Position numbers and translations under genes: made by a program. From NCBI RefSeq assembly GCF_024707545.1, contig NZ_CP062229.1:1793501-1857500 (forward strand): 64,000 nt of DNA. Reading direction: 5' to 3'. The notes under the pieces were generated by a model, which was given only the letters and a program-made list of their open reading frames with translations, had not been told where the DNA came from and ran no database searches. Within the stretch, counting starts at the first letter, position 1. The number at the start of each line of letters is the position of its first letter. The stretch comes from Mesorhizobium onobrychidis. Lineage in GTDB: Bacteria; Pseudomonadota; Alphaproteobacteria; Rhizobiales; Rhizobiaceae. Positions 9,626 to 20,399 of the stretch are shown here, piece by piece.

Positions 9626-10294
9626 GTGAACGTTCAGCATTTTCTGCTCAGGATCGATGCAATCAGCGTGTGGGTCGGAAAGGCCGCGGCGTGGCTCATC
9701 ATCGGGCTGATGACGCTTGTCTGCGTCGAGGTCTTCAAGCGCTACATCATGAACATGCCGACCGCGTGGATCTTCGACGCCAGCAACATGCTCTACGGCA
9801 CGCTGTTCATGCTCGCCGGGGCATACGGGCTGGCGCAGAATGCCCATGTGCGCGGCGACTTTCTCTATAGCTCGCTCCGGCCCCGGATACAGGCCGGGCT
9901 CGATCTCGTGCTCTACATCCTCTTCTTTCTGCCCGGCGTCGCCGCCCTCGTTTACGCCGGCTACGACTACGCGGCGCTTTCGTGGCGGATCGGCGAGCAT
10001 TCGACCGTGACGGCGGAGGGCCCGCCGATCTACTACTTCAAGACGGTCATTCCGGTGGCCGGCGTCCTTGTGATGCTTCAGGGCCTCGCCGAGATCGCGC
10101 GCTGCATCGTCTGCCTCAGGACCGGAGAATGGCCGAGCCGCCTCAGGGATGTCGAGGAGATCGACGTCGTCGCCGAGCAGCTCGAGCACAGCGAGCATGT
10201 TGACGCCGAAACGCGCGAGGCCGCAATCGAACGCGCGCAGGATATCGAAAAGGCGGCGCGCCAGCGGGGAATGGGAGGAGACATGCAAACGTGA
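9626..10294 (+). CDS. TRAP transporter small permease (DctQ family)
   Basis: The 222-residue membrane protein has four predicted helices (around AAAWLIIGLMTLVCVEVFK, NMLYGTLFMLAGAYGLA, LDLVLYILFFLPGVAALVYAG and VIPVAGVLVMLQGLAEI), as in DctQ. The charged C-terminal tail of about 50 residues is longer than usual and probably cytoplasmic. The start is a GTG at 9626 with CCGGGGG upstream; the open frame extends much further 5' into dctP and is not coding there. Its stop overlaps the GTG start of the large permease by 4 bases, so the two are probably translationally coupled. Confidence 0.88.
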   Translation: MNVQHFLLRIDAISVWVGKAAAWLIIGLMTLVCVEVFKRYIMNMPTAWIFDASNMLYGTLFMLAGAYGLAQNAHVRGDFLYSSLRPRIQAGLDLVLYILFFLPGVAALVYAGYDYAALSWRIGEHSTVTAEGPPIYYFKTVIPVAGVLVMLQGLAEIARCIVCLRTGEWPSRLRDVEEIDVVAEQLEHSEHVDAETREAAIERAQDIEKAARQRGMGGDMQT

Positions 10295-12042
10295 GCGACC
10301 CATTCCTCGGACTGACGATGCTGATGCTCATCGTGGTCGTCATCATCATGGGGTTCCCGACGGCCTTCACGCTGATGGGGCTCGGCATGCTTTTCGGTTT
10401 CTACGCCTTCTACAATCCGGCCGAGCACTGGATCGACAACCGCGTCTTCGATCTGATGGTCCAGCGCACCTATGGGGCAATGACCAATGACGTCCTGATC
10501 TCCATCCCGCTTTTCGTGCTCATGGGATATGTGATGGAACGCGGGGCGCTGGTCGACAAGATGTTCTACAGCATCCAGCTTTCGTTCCGACGAGTACCGG
10601 CGTCGCTGGCCATCGCTACGCTCATTGTCTGCACCTTCTGGGGCATCGCCAGTGGCCTCGTCGGCGCCGTTGTGGTCTTGATGGGGGTGATTGCCTTCAA
10701 TCCGATGCTGCGCGCCGGATACGACGTGAAGCTTGCTTCCGGCGTGATCACCGCGGGCGGCACGCTGGGCATCCTGATCCCGCCGTCAGTCATGATCATC
10801 GTCTATGCGGCGGTTGCGGGCCAGTCCGTCGTGAAGCTCTATGCTGCGGCGATGTTCCCCGGTTTTTTCCTCGCCTTCCTTTATCTCGTCTACATTCTTG
10901 GCTGGGCGACAATCAATCCGAAGATCGCCCCGCCTTTGCCGGAGAATCAAACAACGGTTCCGGTGCCTGCGTGGATGCGAAGCCTTCAGACAGTTTACTC
11001 GCGCAACATGCTTGTTGGACTTCTTTCCGCCTTGTTCTCGCCGTCCAGGGCGATGGCGCTCGAGACGGAGAACGGACGCCTCACATACTGGGAGCTGTTC
11101 AAGAATTTCTGCGCTGCGCTGGTACCCCTCGCCTTGACAGCACTCACCCTCCTGCTGGTGTGGTGGTATGTCGTCATCCATCCGCAAGCATCGGCCGACG
11201 TCGAAGCTCCAGCCGGACTGGAGCAGCTCGGCGCTCCGGCAGTGGAGGAACTCGGCGCACCCGCGGTGGGCGCAGGGCCGGCAACCAGCTTCTACGCCAC
11301 CTTCGGCATCATCGCAGCACTCGCCGCAGTGGTGCTCGTCCGTTACTACCGGAACATGACTGCCGAACGGCTCGAGGTTGTAAAGCTCCTGGTCTCGTCG
11401 GTCATGCCGCTGGGCATACTTACCGTCGTCGTGCTCGGCGTCATCCTGTTCGGAATCACGACGGCGACCGAGTCCGCGGCAGTCGGCGCCGCTGGTGCCT
11501 TTCTGCTGGCGTTACAGGCCCGAACGCTCGACTGGAAGCGCATCAAGGAAGCAGTGTTCCTGACGGCAAAGACCACAGCCATGGTTTGCTGGCTCTTCGT
11601 CGGCTCGGCGCTGTTCTCCGCGGTTTTTGCGATCCTCGGCGGCCAGGCACTTCTCGAGCAATGGGTGCTCGCGCTCAACCTGACGCCCTTGCAGTTCATC
11701 ATCCTGTCGCAGGCGATCATCTTCATTCTCGGCTGGCCGCTCGAATGGACCGAGATCATCATCATCTTCGTGCCGATCTTCCTACCGATGCTGCGGCACT
11801 TCGACGTCGATCCGGTTCTCTGGGGCGTTCTCGTTTTCGTCAATCTGCAGGCGGCGTTCCTGTCACCTCCGGTCGCGATGTCGGCCTACTATCTCAAGGG
11901 CGTTTCGCCTCCGCATGTCACGCTCAACCAGATATTCGCCGGGATGATGCCCTACATGCTGATCGTCATCCTTTGCATGATCCTCATGTATATCTGGCCC
12001 GGCATGGCGCTCTGGCTTCCGAACTATCTTTACGGCGACTGA
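10291..12042 (+). CDS. TRAP transporter large permease (DctM family), enlarged
   Basis: DctM proteins are the sodium-driven transport subunit of TRAP systems and are usually a little over 420 residues; this one has 583. The N-terminal half (MGFPTAFTLMGLGMLFGFYAF, GIASGLVGAVVVLMGVIAF, GGTLGILIPPSVMIIVYA) and the C-terminal half (GVILFGITTATESAAVGAAG, WPLEWTEIIIIFVPIFLPML) are typical. Between them lies an insert of about 130 residues with two extra hydrophobic stretches and a soluble link containing two LGAPAV repeats near residues 310-325. It starts with GTG overlapping the dctQ stop. The extra segment is known in some members of the mannitol/chloroaromatic TRAP group. Confidence 0.9.
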   Translation: MSDPFLGLTMLMLIVVVIIMGFPTAFTLMGLGMLFGFYAFYNPAEHWIDNRVFDLMVQRTYGAMTNDVLISIPLFVLMGYVMERGALVDKMFYSIQLSFRRVPASLAIATLIVCTFWGIASGLVGAVVVLMGVIAFNPMLRAGYDVKLASGVITAGGTLGILIPPSVMIIVYAAVAGQSVVKLYAAAMFPGFFLAFLYLVYILGWATINPKIAPPLPENQTTVPVPAWMRSLQTVYSRNMLVGLLSALFSPSRAMALETENGRLTYWELFKNFCAALVPLALTALTLLLVWWYVVIHPQASADVEAPAGLEQLGAPAVEELGAPAVGAGPATSFYATFGIIAALAAVVLVRYYRNMTAERLEVVKLLVSSVMPLGILTVVVLGVILFGITTATESAAVGAAGAFLLALQARTLDWKRIKEAVFLTAKTTAMVCWLFVGSALFSAVFAILGGQALLEQWVLALNLTPLQFIILSQAIIFILGWPLEWTEIIIIFVPIFLPMLRHFDVDPVLWGVLVFVNLQAAFLSPPVAMSAYYLKGVSPPHVTLNQIFAGMMPYMLIVILCMILMYIWPGMALWLPNYLYGD

Positions 12043-12283
12043 GAAAGACTCCGTTCTCGGACGCCTTCCGCGACCGCGCGTTTTCGGCCGCTTCGACCCA
12101 CGAGATGTCCTTTTGAACGCTAAAGCAGGATCTCGGAGATACAGGCGATCGGAAGGTCTACTTTCGGGCGACAATCGGCGCGAGCGAATGACGGCTTAGG
12201 GTATGGGCGTGAACTCGGCCGAGGGCGAACGAGCTTCGGCAAAGGCTCATAACAGACTTTCCGTTGGATGGTACGACGCGCCT

Positions 12284-12393
12284 CATCCAGCCCGCGGATG
12301 ATCTTGGCCATCTCAACACACTCGTCGTGCCGGACCTTGTTGCGCCGCTACGGCTTCGGTTCCTGGAACGGCACGATCTTCAGATCGCGCATG
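12284..12393 (-). pseudogene. Decayed 3' fragment of an oxyR-like gene
   Basis: This stretch matches the 3' part of oxyR (about 13517-13642), including uninterrupted identical runs such as that ending at 12393, but lacks about 21 bases inside. Translation gives LKIVPFQEP and AKIIRGLD, as in the OxyR C-terminus, with no intact frame. It is a duplicated remnant, not a gene. The rest of the 361-base gap 12043-12403 shows nothing recognisable. Confidence 0.75.
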
Positions 12394-12403
12394 TTGGCAA
12401 AGG

Positions 12404-12928
12404 CTAAACCGCCGGTCCTTCGAGCCCGCTTCTCTCGTGCGATTTCCATAGGAACCAGCCGAGGACGGTACCGAAGAAGAATGTGTGGGCAATGAACTGC
12501 ACGACCGGGCTTGCCTGCAAAAACCAGGGGAATGCGATCGGCGCGATCACATAGAAATTGACGAGCCACAAGGCGAGGCCAAAGACGCTGCCGAGACCAA
12601 TGAAGGCTGCTCGCCCTCGCAGCATTGCGGCAATCTCCCCGAACACGATCCCATAGGCGATGGCCAGGATCATGTGCACGATCACGCCAGCGATGCTGGC
12701 CGTCAGGAGCGAATAGCCGGGATCGAGAGCTTCCGGTCCAAGCGCGATGGCGCCGATCATGCGCAGGGGCATGAAGAACGCTTCCGCCCCCATCATGAAC
12801 GCACTCGCCGTCATTTCGAACGCCGCAAAGACGAGGCCTGCGACAATGCCCGCAACGGCCCCCTGCTGGAGTCCCCATCGGATGTCGCGCGGCGTCACTG
12901 GCGTATGGATGTAATCACGGTAAGCCAT
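12404..12928 (-). CDS. Small multi-pass membrane protein of unknown function
   Basis: The 174-residue protein is strongly hydrophobic with about four helices (QGAVAGIVAGLVFAAFEMTA, SIAGVIVHMILAIAYGIVFG, FIGLGSVFGLALWLVNFYVI, VVQFIAHTFFFGTVLGWFLW), so it is an inner-membrane protein. I do not recognise a function. AGGGAG lies before the ATG at 12928. It sits alone between two broken copies of oxyR sequence, so the gene and its flanks may have arrived or been rearranged together. Confidence 0.7.
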   Translation of the reverse strand: MAYRDYIHTPVTPRDIRWGLQQGAVAGIVAGLVFAAFEMTASAFMMGAEAFFMPLRMIGAIALGPEALDPGYSLLTASIAGVIVHMILAIAYGIVFGEIAAMLRGRAAFIGLGSVFGLALWLVNFYVIAPIAFPWFLQASPVVQFIAHTFFFGTVLGWFLWKSHERSGLEGPAV

Positions 12929-13391
12929 AATACTGCTCCCTGTTCTGGACGCAGATTCCTCCGTAAAATCAATGCCGGGAACGCGTCGGCGGTTCCGGGC
13001 GTTCGGTACAATTCACGAGGATTTGATTGAAGTTGATGTTTCTCACGCCGAGCGGACGCTACGTGCGGAGCCAACAGCATGCCTGCTGAATCGCCCGACC
13101 ACAGCCTGGTCCGCCTGCGGGGGGCGGCCGGAAACGATCTATGTGAGCAAAGGCCCGCTTCACGTGTTTCGGCAACCAAGCCCCTGGTCGCTTACGGCAA
13201 GCTACGGGCGCGCCAAGGACATCCTAATGAGCCCGGCACCGGGGCACTGGGATATGCCAACCAGCCAATCTGATTGGCATGCGTCTTATGCCGCGGCCAT
13301 CGCTTGTCGCCGCACGCACGCGCCGCCAACGCGTCTGTCGGTATGGTGGCGGCGCATCACCTTGCCGAGGTCGATCGCATCGTGCGCGGCC

Positions 13392-13492
13392 GCCGAGCCC
13401 GTGCGCCACCATCTGCAACAGCGTCGCTGGTCGCGCCGTAGCTTGGCCATCGCCACCGGCCGCAGACGGCCAGCGCCTGTTCGCGCAAGGCC
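13392..13492 (-). pseudogene. Second decayed oxyR-like fragment, abutting oxyR
   Basis: The bases match the internal oxyR segment at about 13683-13800 (the region coding for LREQALAVCG and LLQMVAHGLG) with small deletions and no usable frame, and run straight into the true oxyR stop at 13493-13495. It is a partial duplication of the gene beside it. The preceding bases 12929-13391 contain no gene I can support; a short inverted repeat ATGCCAA...TTGGCAT lies at about 13254-13280. Confidence 0.75.
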
Positions 13493-14401
13493 TCACGCCG
13501 CCAGCACCGCCGCATCCAGCCCCCGAATAATCTTCGCCAGCTCCACACATTCGTCGTGCCGGACCTTGTTGCGCCGCCAGGCGAGGCAGATCGTGCGCTG
13601 GGGCATCGGCTCCTGGAACGGCACGATCTTCAGATCGCGCATGGCGCTGGCTGGTCCTGCCGCCATTTCCGGGACGAGCGTGACGCCGAGCCCGTGCGCC
13701 ACCATCTGCAGCAGCGTCGTCAGGCTGGTTGCGCCATAACTCGCCATTGCAACCGGCCGCACGCTGCCGCAGACGGCAAGCGCCTGTTCGCGCAGGCAAT
13801 GGCCTTCCTCCAGCAGCATCAGCCTTTCCAATGCCGGGCTTTCCGGCGGAACCGGCGGCGAGGCGAAGGCGGGGTCGCCGGCCGGCACGGCAAGGAAGAA
13901 CCGGTCGGAGAAAAGCGGCTCGGTGATCAGCCCAGGCTGATCGAGGGGAAGGGCCGCGATGAAGGCGTCGAGCTTTCCCATGGCGGTGTCCTCGACCAGC
14001 GACGCAGTCACCGCTTCGCGCAATTCGAGCTGCAAGGCCGGAAAATGCCGTTTCAGCTCCGGCAGCACATGCGGCAGGAGATAAGGCGCCACCGTCGGGA
14101 TGATGCCGAGCCGGAAGCGCCCCTCCATGGCGGGGCGGCCACGCCGGGCCGTAGTCTCGATTTCGCGGATGTCGGCAAGAATACGCTCGATACGCGGCAG
14201 CATGGCCAGTGCCTCGTCGGTCATCCGCACCGATTTGCCGCCGCGCTCGAACAACCGGCAGTTGAGCCGCAGCTCCATCTCGGCGATCTGTGAGGACAGC
14301 GCCGGCTGGCTGACGCCGGCCAGCTTCGCGGCGCGGCCGAAATGCAGCGTCTGCGCCAGTGCCTCGAAATATTGCATCTGCCGGACGGTGAGACCAATCA
14401 T
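13493..14401 (-). CDS. oxyR: OxyR, hydrogen-peroxide-sensing LysR-family regulator
   Basis: The 302-residue protein has the LysR helix-turn-helix at residues ~5-60 (LTVRQMQYFEALAQTLHFGRAAKLAGVSQPALS region) followed by an effector domain. The two redox cysteines of OxyR are present at C202 and C211 in EEGHCLREQALAVC, with the same spacing of nine as Cys199 and Cys208 of E. coli. Peroxide oxidation of this pair activates the regulator. It is transcribed away from katG, its classical target, across a 161-base shared region. Two fragments of the same gene lie downstream (13392-13492 and 12284-12393). Confidence 0.95.
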   Translation of the reverse strand: MIGLTVRQMQYFEALAQTLHFGRAAKLAGVSQPALSSQIAEMELRLNCRLFERGGKSVRMTDEALAMLPRIERILADIREIETTARRGRPAMEGRFRLGIIPTVAPYLLPHVLPELKRHFPALQLELREAVTASLVEDTAMGKLDAFIAALPLDQPGLITEPLFSDRFFLAVPAGDPAFASPPVPPESPALERLMLLEEGHCLREQALAVCGSVRPVAMASYGATSLTTLLQMVAHGLGVTLVPEMAAGPASAMRDLKIVPFQEPMPQRTICLAWRRNKVRHDECVELAKIIRGLDAAVLAA

Positions 14402-16758
<2,357 letters not shown>

Positions 16759-16763
16759 TCTAG

Positions 16764-16807
16764 GAGCATGATCCCGAAAAGTGAATCCGGTTTTCGGGAC
16801 CATGCTC
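16764..16807. repeat. Dispersed palindromic repeat (GAGCATG type)
   Basis: GAGCATG at 16764-16770 pairs with CATGCTC at 16801-16807, and inner segments (TCCCGAAAA and TTTTCGGGA) pair too, making one long hairpin just after katG. The related element at 30068-30118 shares the AAAAGTG...CCGGTTTT core, so this is a mobile-type intergenic repeat of the kind common in rhizobia. Confidence 0.75.
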
Positions 16808-16873
16808 AATAGAAAGACAGAGCCCCATCCCGATTCCATTGGGATGGGGCTCTAGCGCCAAGGCGCTCTGGCC

Positions 16874-16909
16874 ACAAAAAGGCGCGGGCTTGGCCCCGCG
16901 CCTTTTTGT
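16874..16909. terminator. Bidirectional intrinsic terminator between katG and aqpZ
   Basis: A 15-bp perfect stem (ACAAAAAGGCGCGGG with its complement at 16895-16909) has a short loop and runs of A before and T after, so it can end transcription from both convergent genes. Confidence 0.85.
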
Positions 16910-16929
16910 ATTGAGGTTTCTTTCGGCCG

Positions 16930-17598
16930 TCAGTCCTTCTCGAAGATGCGTGTCTTGGCGACCACGCCGGCAATGGCGCCGCCGATCAGCGGTGCGACGA
17001 TGAACAGCCAGAGCTGGCCGATCGCCGCACTTCCCGAAAACAGCGCCGGGCCGATCGAGCGGGCCGGATTGAGCGACGTGCCGGTCACCGGAATGATGGC
17101 GAAATGCAGTCCCGCCAGCGTCAGGCCGATGACGAGGCCGGCAAAGGCCGTCGCGTGGCTGCCGCTGGTGACGCCGAGGATCACCGTGAAGGTTCCGATC
17201 AGCTCCCACAGGAGCGCCGAGCTGACGCCCCATTTCGTCGTATCCCAGCCATTGGCGCCGAAGCCGCCGGTGTGTCCGCCGACTTGTCCGGAGACGATGA
17301 TCCACAGCGCCAGCGACGCAATGATGGCGCCAATGATCTGTGCGATCCAGTACGGGATGACGTCCTTGGCCTGCATTCGGCCGGCGAGGAACACGCCGAG
17401 CGTGACCGCCGGGTTGAGATGCGCGCCCGAGATCGGGCCGATCGCATAGGCCGCCGCAATCAGGCCGATGCCGAATGCCAGTCCGATGCCTTCCTGGCCG
17501 AGCGGCAGCGCGCCGCCGAAGCCGCCCGTCACCACCGAAGCCGTGCCGATGAACACCAGTAGAAATGTCCCTAGAACTTCCGCCAGATAAGTCTTCAT
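16930..17598 (-). CDS. aqpZ: Aquaporin Z, water channel
   Basis: The 222-residue inner-membrane protein has six helices and both NPA boxes (SGAHLNPAVTLG and GTSLNPARSIGP). A histidine precedes the second box in the LHFAIIPVTGTSLNPARS context, and with the arginine of NPARS it builds the narrow selectivity filter of water-specific channels rather than glycerol facilitators. GAGGAGAGGGCA lies before the ATG at 17598. It is convergent with katG; a role in peroxide passage is possible but only suggested by the neighbourhood. Confidence 0.93.
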   Translation of the reverse strand: MKTYLAEVLGTFLLVFIGTASVVTGGFGGALPLGQEGIGLAFGIGLIAAAYAIGPISGAHLNPAVTLGVFLAGRMQAKDVIPYWIAQIIGAIIASLALWIIVSGQVGGHTGGFGANGWDTTKWGVSSALLWELIGTFTVILGVTSGSHATAFAGLVIGLTLAGLHFAIIPVTGTSLNPARSIGPALFSGSAAIGQLWLFIVAPLIGGAIAGVVAKTRIFEKD

Positions 17599-17827
17599 TG
17601 CCCTCTCCTCGTAATTTATCGTCGATCCGCTTGCAGTTATTGGCGAATCACGCAGCGGAAGACTATCGCAACTTCAAGAGTTTGAAAGCACAAGCAATGC
17701 GAGGGTCAAAGTCTCGGATGCCGACGGGGCGTTCGATCTGATATCCAAGACTCTCCCCGCTTGTGTGCGCCAGTCGCGCGCTTTAGAGCAGGGCCGGAAT
17801 TAATTTGCTGGATAACGGAAGACAAAG

Positions 17828-19117
17828 ATGAGACTGGGCGGACGGCTGGCGGCGGCCATCGAAGTGCTGGAGGATATCGACCGGCGTCATCGGCCGGTCG
17901 CCGATGCGCTGAAGGATTGGGGCCTGTCGCACCGATTCGCCGGCGGTGGCGATCGCGCCGCGATCGGCAACATCGTCTATGACGCGCTGCGCCGGAAGCG
18001 CTCGGCCGGCTTTTTGCTGGGCGAGGATACGCCGCGCGCCGTCGCTTTCGGCGCGCTCCTGCTCGAATGGAACCAGACGGCGCAGTCGCTGAACGAAGTG
18101 CTCGACGGCGACAAGTTCGCGCCGCCGCTGCTGAGCGACGACGAGTTGAAGGCGGTTGCCGATCGCCGGCTCCACGATGCGCCGCCGGCGGTACGGGCCG
18201 ATATTCCGGATTGGTGCGAACCGCTTTTCGAGCAGGCCTTCGGTGCCAGCTGGGTCGATGAAGGTGCGGCGCTGGCGACCCGCCCGCCGCTCGACCTCAG
18301 GGTCAACACGCTGCAGGCCGATCGCGGCAAGGTTCTTGCCGAACTGGCCGAGACCGGCGCCAGGGCCGCACGGATCGCACCGCACGGCATCCGCATCCCG
18401 CCGATCGCGGGCGACGGCAGGCACCCGAACGTGCAGGCGGAACCGGCCTTCCAGAAAGGCTGGTTCGAGGTTCAGGACGAAGGCTCGCAGATCGCCGCCA
18501 TGCTGGCTGGCGCCGAGGCCGGAATGCAGGTCCTCGACTTTTGCGCCGGAGCCGGCGGCAAGACGCTGGCATTGTCGGCGGCGATGGACAATCGCGGCCA
18601 GGTGTTTGCCCATGATTCCGAAAAGGCGCGGCTGGCGCCGATCTTCGACCGCATCCGCCGCTCGGAAAACCGCAACGTGCAAATCGTCACCAAGCCGGCG
18701 GAACTCAGCCCCCTCTCGGGCCACATGGACATCGTCCTGGTCGATGCGCCCTGCACCGGCAGCGGCACCTGGCGGCGCCGGCCCGATGCCAAATGGCGGC
18801 TGACGCAGAAGCAGCTCGATGCACGCAAGGGCGAGCAATCGGCGATCCTCGATGCCGCCAAAGCCTTCGTCAAACCCGGCGGGCTGCTGGTCTACATCAC
18901 CTGCTCGGTGTTCGACGAGGAGAATGGCGAACAGGTCGCTGCCTTCCTGGATCGTAACAGCGGGTTTGCCCCAGTCGATCATCGCCAGCTCTGGGACAGC
19001 CGCTTTCCGGGCCACGAGACGGCCGCGCGAATCGGCGCAGCAGGCGGCATTTCGCTGTCGCCGGCGCTGAGCGGTACCGATGGGTTTTATGTCTGCGCAG
19101 TGCGCAAGGGCGGCTGA
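17828..19117 (+). CDS. RsmB/NOP family RNA cytosine-5 methyltransferase
   Basis: The 429-residue SAM-dependent enzyme has an N-terminal NusB/RsmB-like helical part, then the methyltransferase domain: SAM loop VLDFCAGAGGKTLAL (about residue 238), motif IV DAPCTGSGTWRR (about 308) with the conserved release cysteine, and motif VI LVYITCSVF (about 360) with the catalytic cysteine. The family modifies rRNA or tRNA cytosine. It is shorter and more divergent than E. coli RsmB, so the exact target is uncertain. CGGAAG precedes the ATG. Confidence 0.88.
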   Translation: MRLGGRLAAAIEVLEDIDRRHRPVADALKDWGLSHRFAGGGDRAAIGNIVYDALRRKRSAGFLLGEDTPRAVAFGALLLEWNQTAQSLNEVLDGDKFAPPLLSDDELKAVADRRLHDAPPAVRADIPDWCEPLFEQAFGASWVDEGAALATRPPLDLRVNTLQADRGKVLAELAETGARAARIAPHGIRIPPIAGDGRHPNVQAEPAFQKGWFEVQDEGSQIAAMLAGAEAGMQVLDFCAGAGGKTLALSAAMDNRGQVFAHDSEKARLAPIFDRIRRSENRNVQIVTKPAELSPLSGHMDIVLVDAPCTGSGTWRRRPDAKWRLTQKQLDARKGEQSAILDAAKAFVKPGGLLVYITCSVFDEENGEQVAAFLDRNSGFAPVDHRQLWDSRFPGHETAARIGAAGGISLSPALSGTDGFYVCAVRKGG

Positions 19118-19214
19118 ACGTTGCCGGCGGGCCTGATTGCTGCAGTGCAGCAATAGCGATTGCCTGCCGCTCATGCCTCTGCAATAAGCTTTTCTGACAG
19201 GAGCGTGACAAGCC

Positions 19215-19673
19215 ATGGCAGCAGAGATCGTACCCGCCCCCAACTATGAGGATCGCGTCAGGACGTCCTTCGCGCGCCAGAACGCCATGACCACCATCGG
19301 CGCCGAGCTGACGCTGGTGACGCCCGGCATCATCGAGATCGAGATGCCCTATTCGGCGGCGCTGACCCAGCAGCATGGCTTTCTTCATGCCGGCGTCATT
19401 TCGACGGCGCTGGACTCAGCCTGCGGATATGCGGCGTTCTCGCTGATGCCGGAAAGCTCCAGTGTGCTAACCATCGAGTTCAAGGTCAATCTGCTGGCCC
19501 CGGGCCGGGGCGAGCGCTTCCTGTTTCGCGGCTCGGTGACGAAGCCTGGCCGCACGATCATCGTCGCCGACGGCCAGGCCTATGCCTTCGCCGTCGACGG
19601 CGAGGCCAAGCTGATCGCCACCATGACCGGAACGATGATGACAGTGGTCGGCCGCGATGGCATTGAAGGCTGA
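19215..19673 (+). CDS. PaaI-type hotdog-fold thioesterase
   Basis: The 152-residue protein has the hotdog signature QQHGFLHAGVISTALDSACGYAAF, where the HG pair and the following acidic residue lie at the active site, and the strand-rich end EFKVNLLAPGRGERFLFRGSV. These enzymes hydrolyse acyl-CoA thioesters; the substrate cannot be told. CAGGAGCG precedes the ATG. The nucleosidase gene starts 4 bases after its stop, so the two are probably one operon. Confidence 0.85.
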   Translation: MAAEIVPAPNYEDRVRTSFARQNAMTTIGAELTLVTPGIIEIEMPYSAALTQQHGFLHAGVISTALDSACGYAAFSLMPESSSVLTIEFKVNLLAPGRGERFLFRGSVTKPGRTIIVADGQAYAFAVDGEAKLIATMTGTMMTVVGRDGIEG

Positions 19674-19677
19674 TCCG

Positions 19678-20343
19678 ATGCGCAAGGCAGTCAGAATTGC
19701 GGGCAGGGACGTCCTCTTCGTGATGGCGGCGCAGGCCGAGTACGGCCCGCATCTGCAGCGGCTGTTCACCCCTGTCATGACCGGCGTCGGGCCGGTCGAG
19801 GCGGGTGTCAGGCTGGGCGCGGAACTGTCATGGCTGAAGACTGAAAAGGCGCTGCCGGACCTCGTCGTCTCGCTCGGCTCGGCCGGCAGCCGGACACTGG
19901 AACAGACGGAAATCTACCAGGCCGTTTCGGTCGCCTACCGCGATATCGACGCCTCGCCATTAGGCTTCGAGAAGGGCGCGACGCCGTTTCTCGACCTGCC
20001 GGTGACCGTGCCGCTGCCGTTCAGGATTCCGGGCATAAGAGAAGCGACGCTGTCGACCGGCGCGGCGATCATTTCCGGCAGCGCCTATGATGCGATTGCG
20101 CAGGACATGGTCGACATGGAGACCTTCGCCTGCCTGCGTGCCTGCCAATTGTTCGGTGTGCCGCTCGTCGGCCTGCGCGGCATTTCCGACGGGGCTGCCG
20201 ATCTCAGGCATGTCGGCGACTGGAAGGAGTATCTCCACGTCATCGACGAGAAGCTGGCGGATGCGGTCATGCGGCTGGAACAGGCGATCGGGTCCGGCGT
20301 CCTGGAATTTGGACCGTCGCATGAAGACGCGGAATCGGATTGA
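19678..20343 (+). CDS. 5'-methylthioadenosine/S-adenosylhomocysteine nucleosidase-like protein
   Basis: The 221-residue cytoplasmic enzyme belongs to the purine nucleoside phosphorylase fold. VDMETFA holds the substrate-binding Met-Glu pair and RGISDGAADLRH the catalytic aspartate. The expected reaction splits MTA or SAH into adenine and the thioribose. ATG 19678 gives a normal length and has GAAGG upstream; an in-frame ATG at 19657, overlapping the thioesterase gene, is possible. It is followed after 56 bases by guaA, another purine gene. Confidence 0.82.
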   Translation: MRKAVRIAGRDVLFVMAAQAEYGPHLQRLFTPVMTGVGPVEAGVRLGAELSWLKTEKALPDLVVSLGSAGSRTLEQTEIYQAVSVAYRDIDASPLGFEKGATPFLDLPVTVPLPFRIPGIREATLSTGAAIISGSAYDAIAQDMVDMETFACLRACQLFGVPLVGLRGISDGAADLRHVGDWKEYLHVIDEKLADAVMRLEQAIGSGVLEFGPSHEDAESD

Positions 20344-20399
20344 GACAGACACCCTTTCAACCCATTGCGCCGACTCGTTTCTTTCTCTAAACGCTCGCC

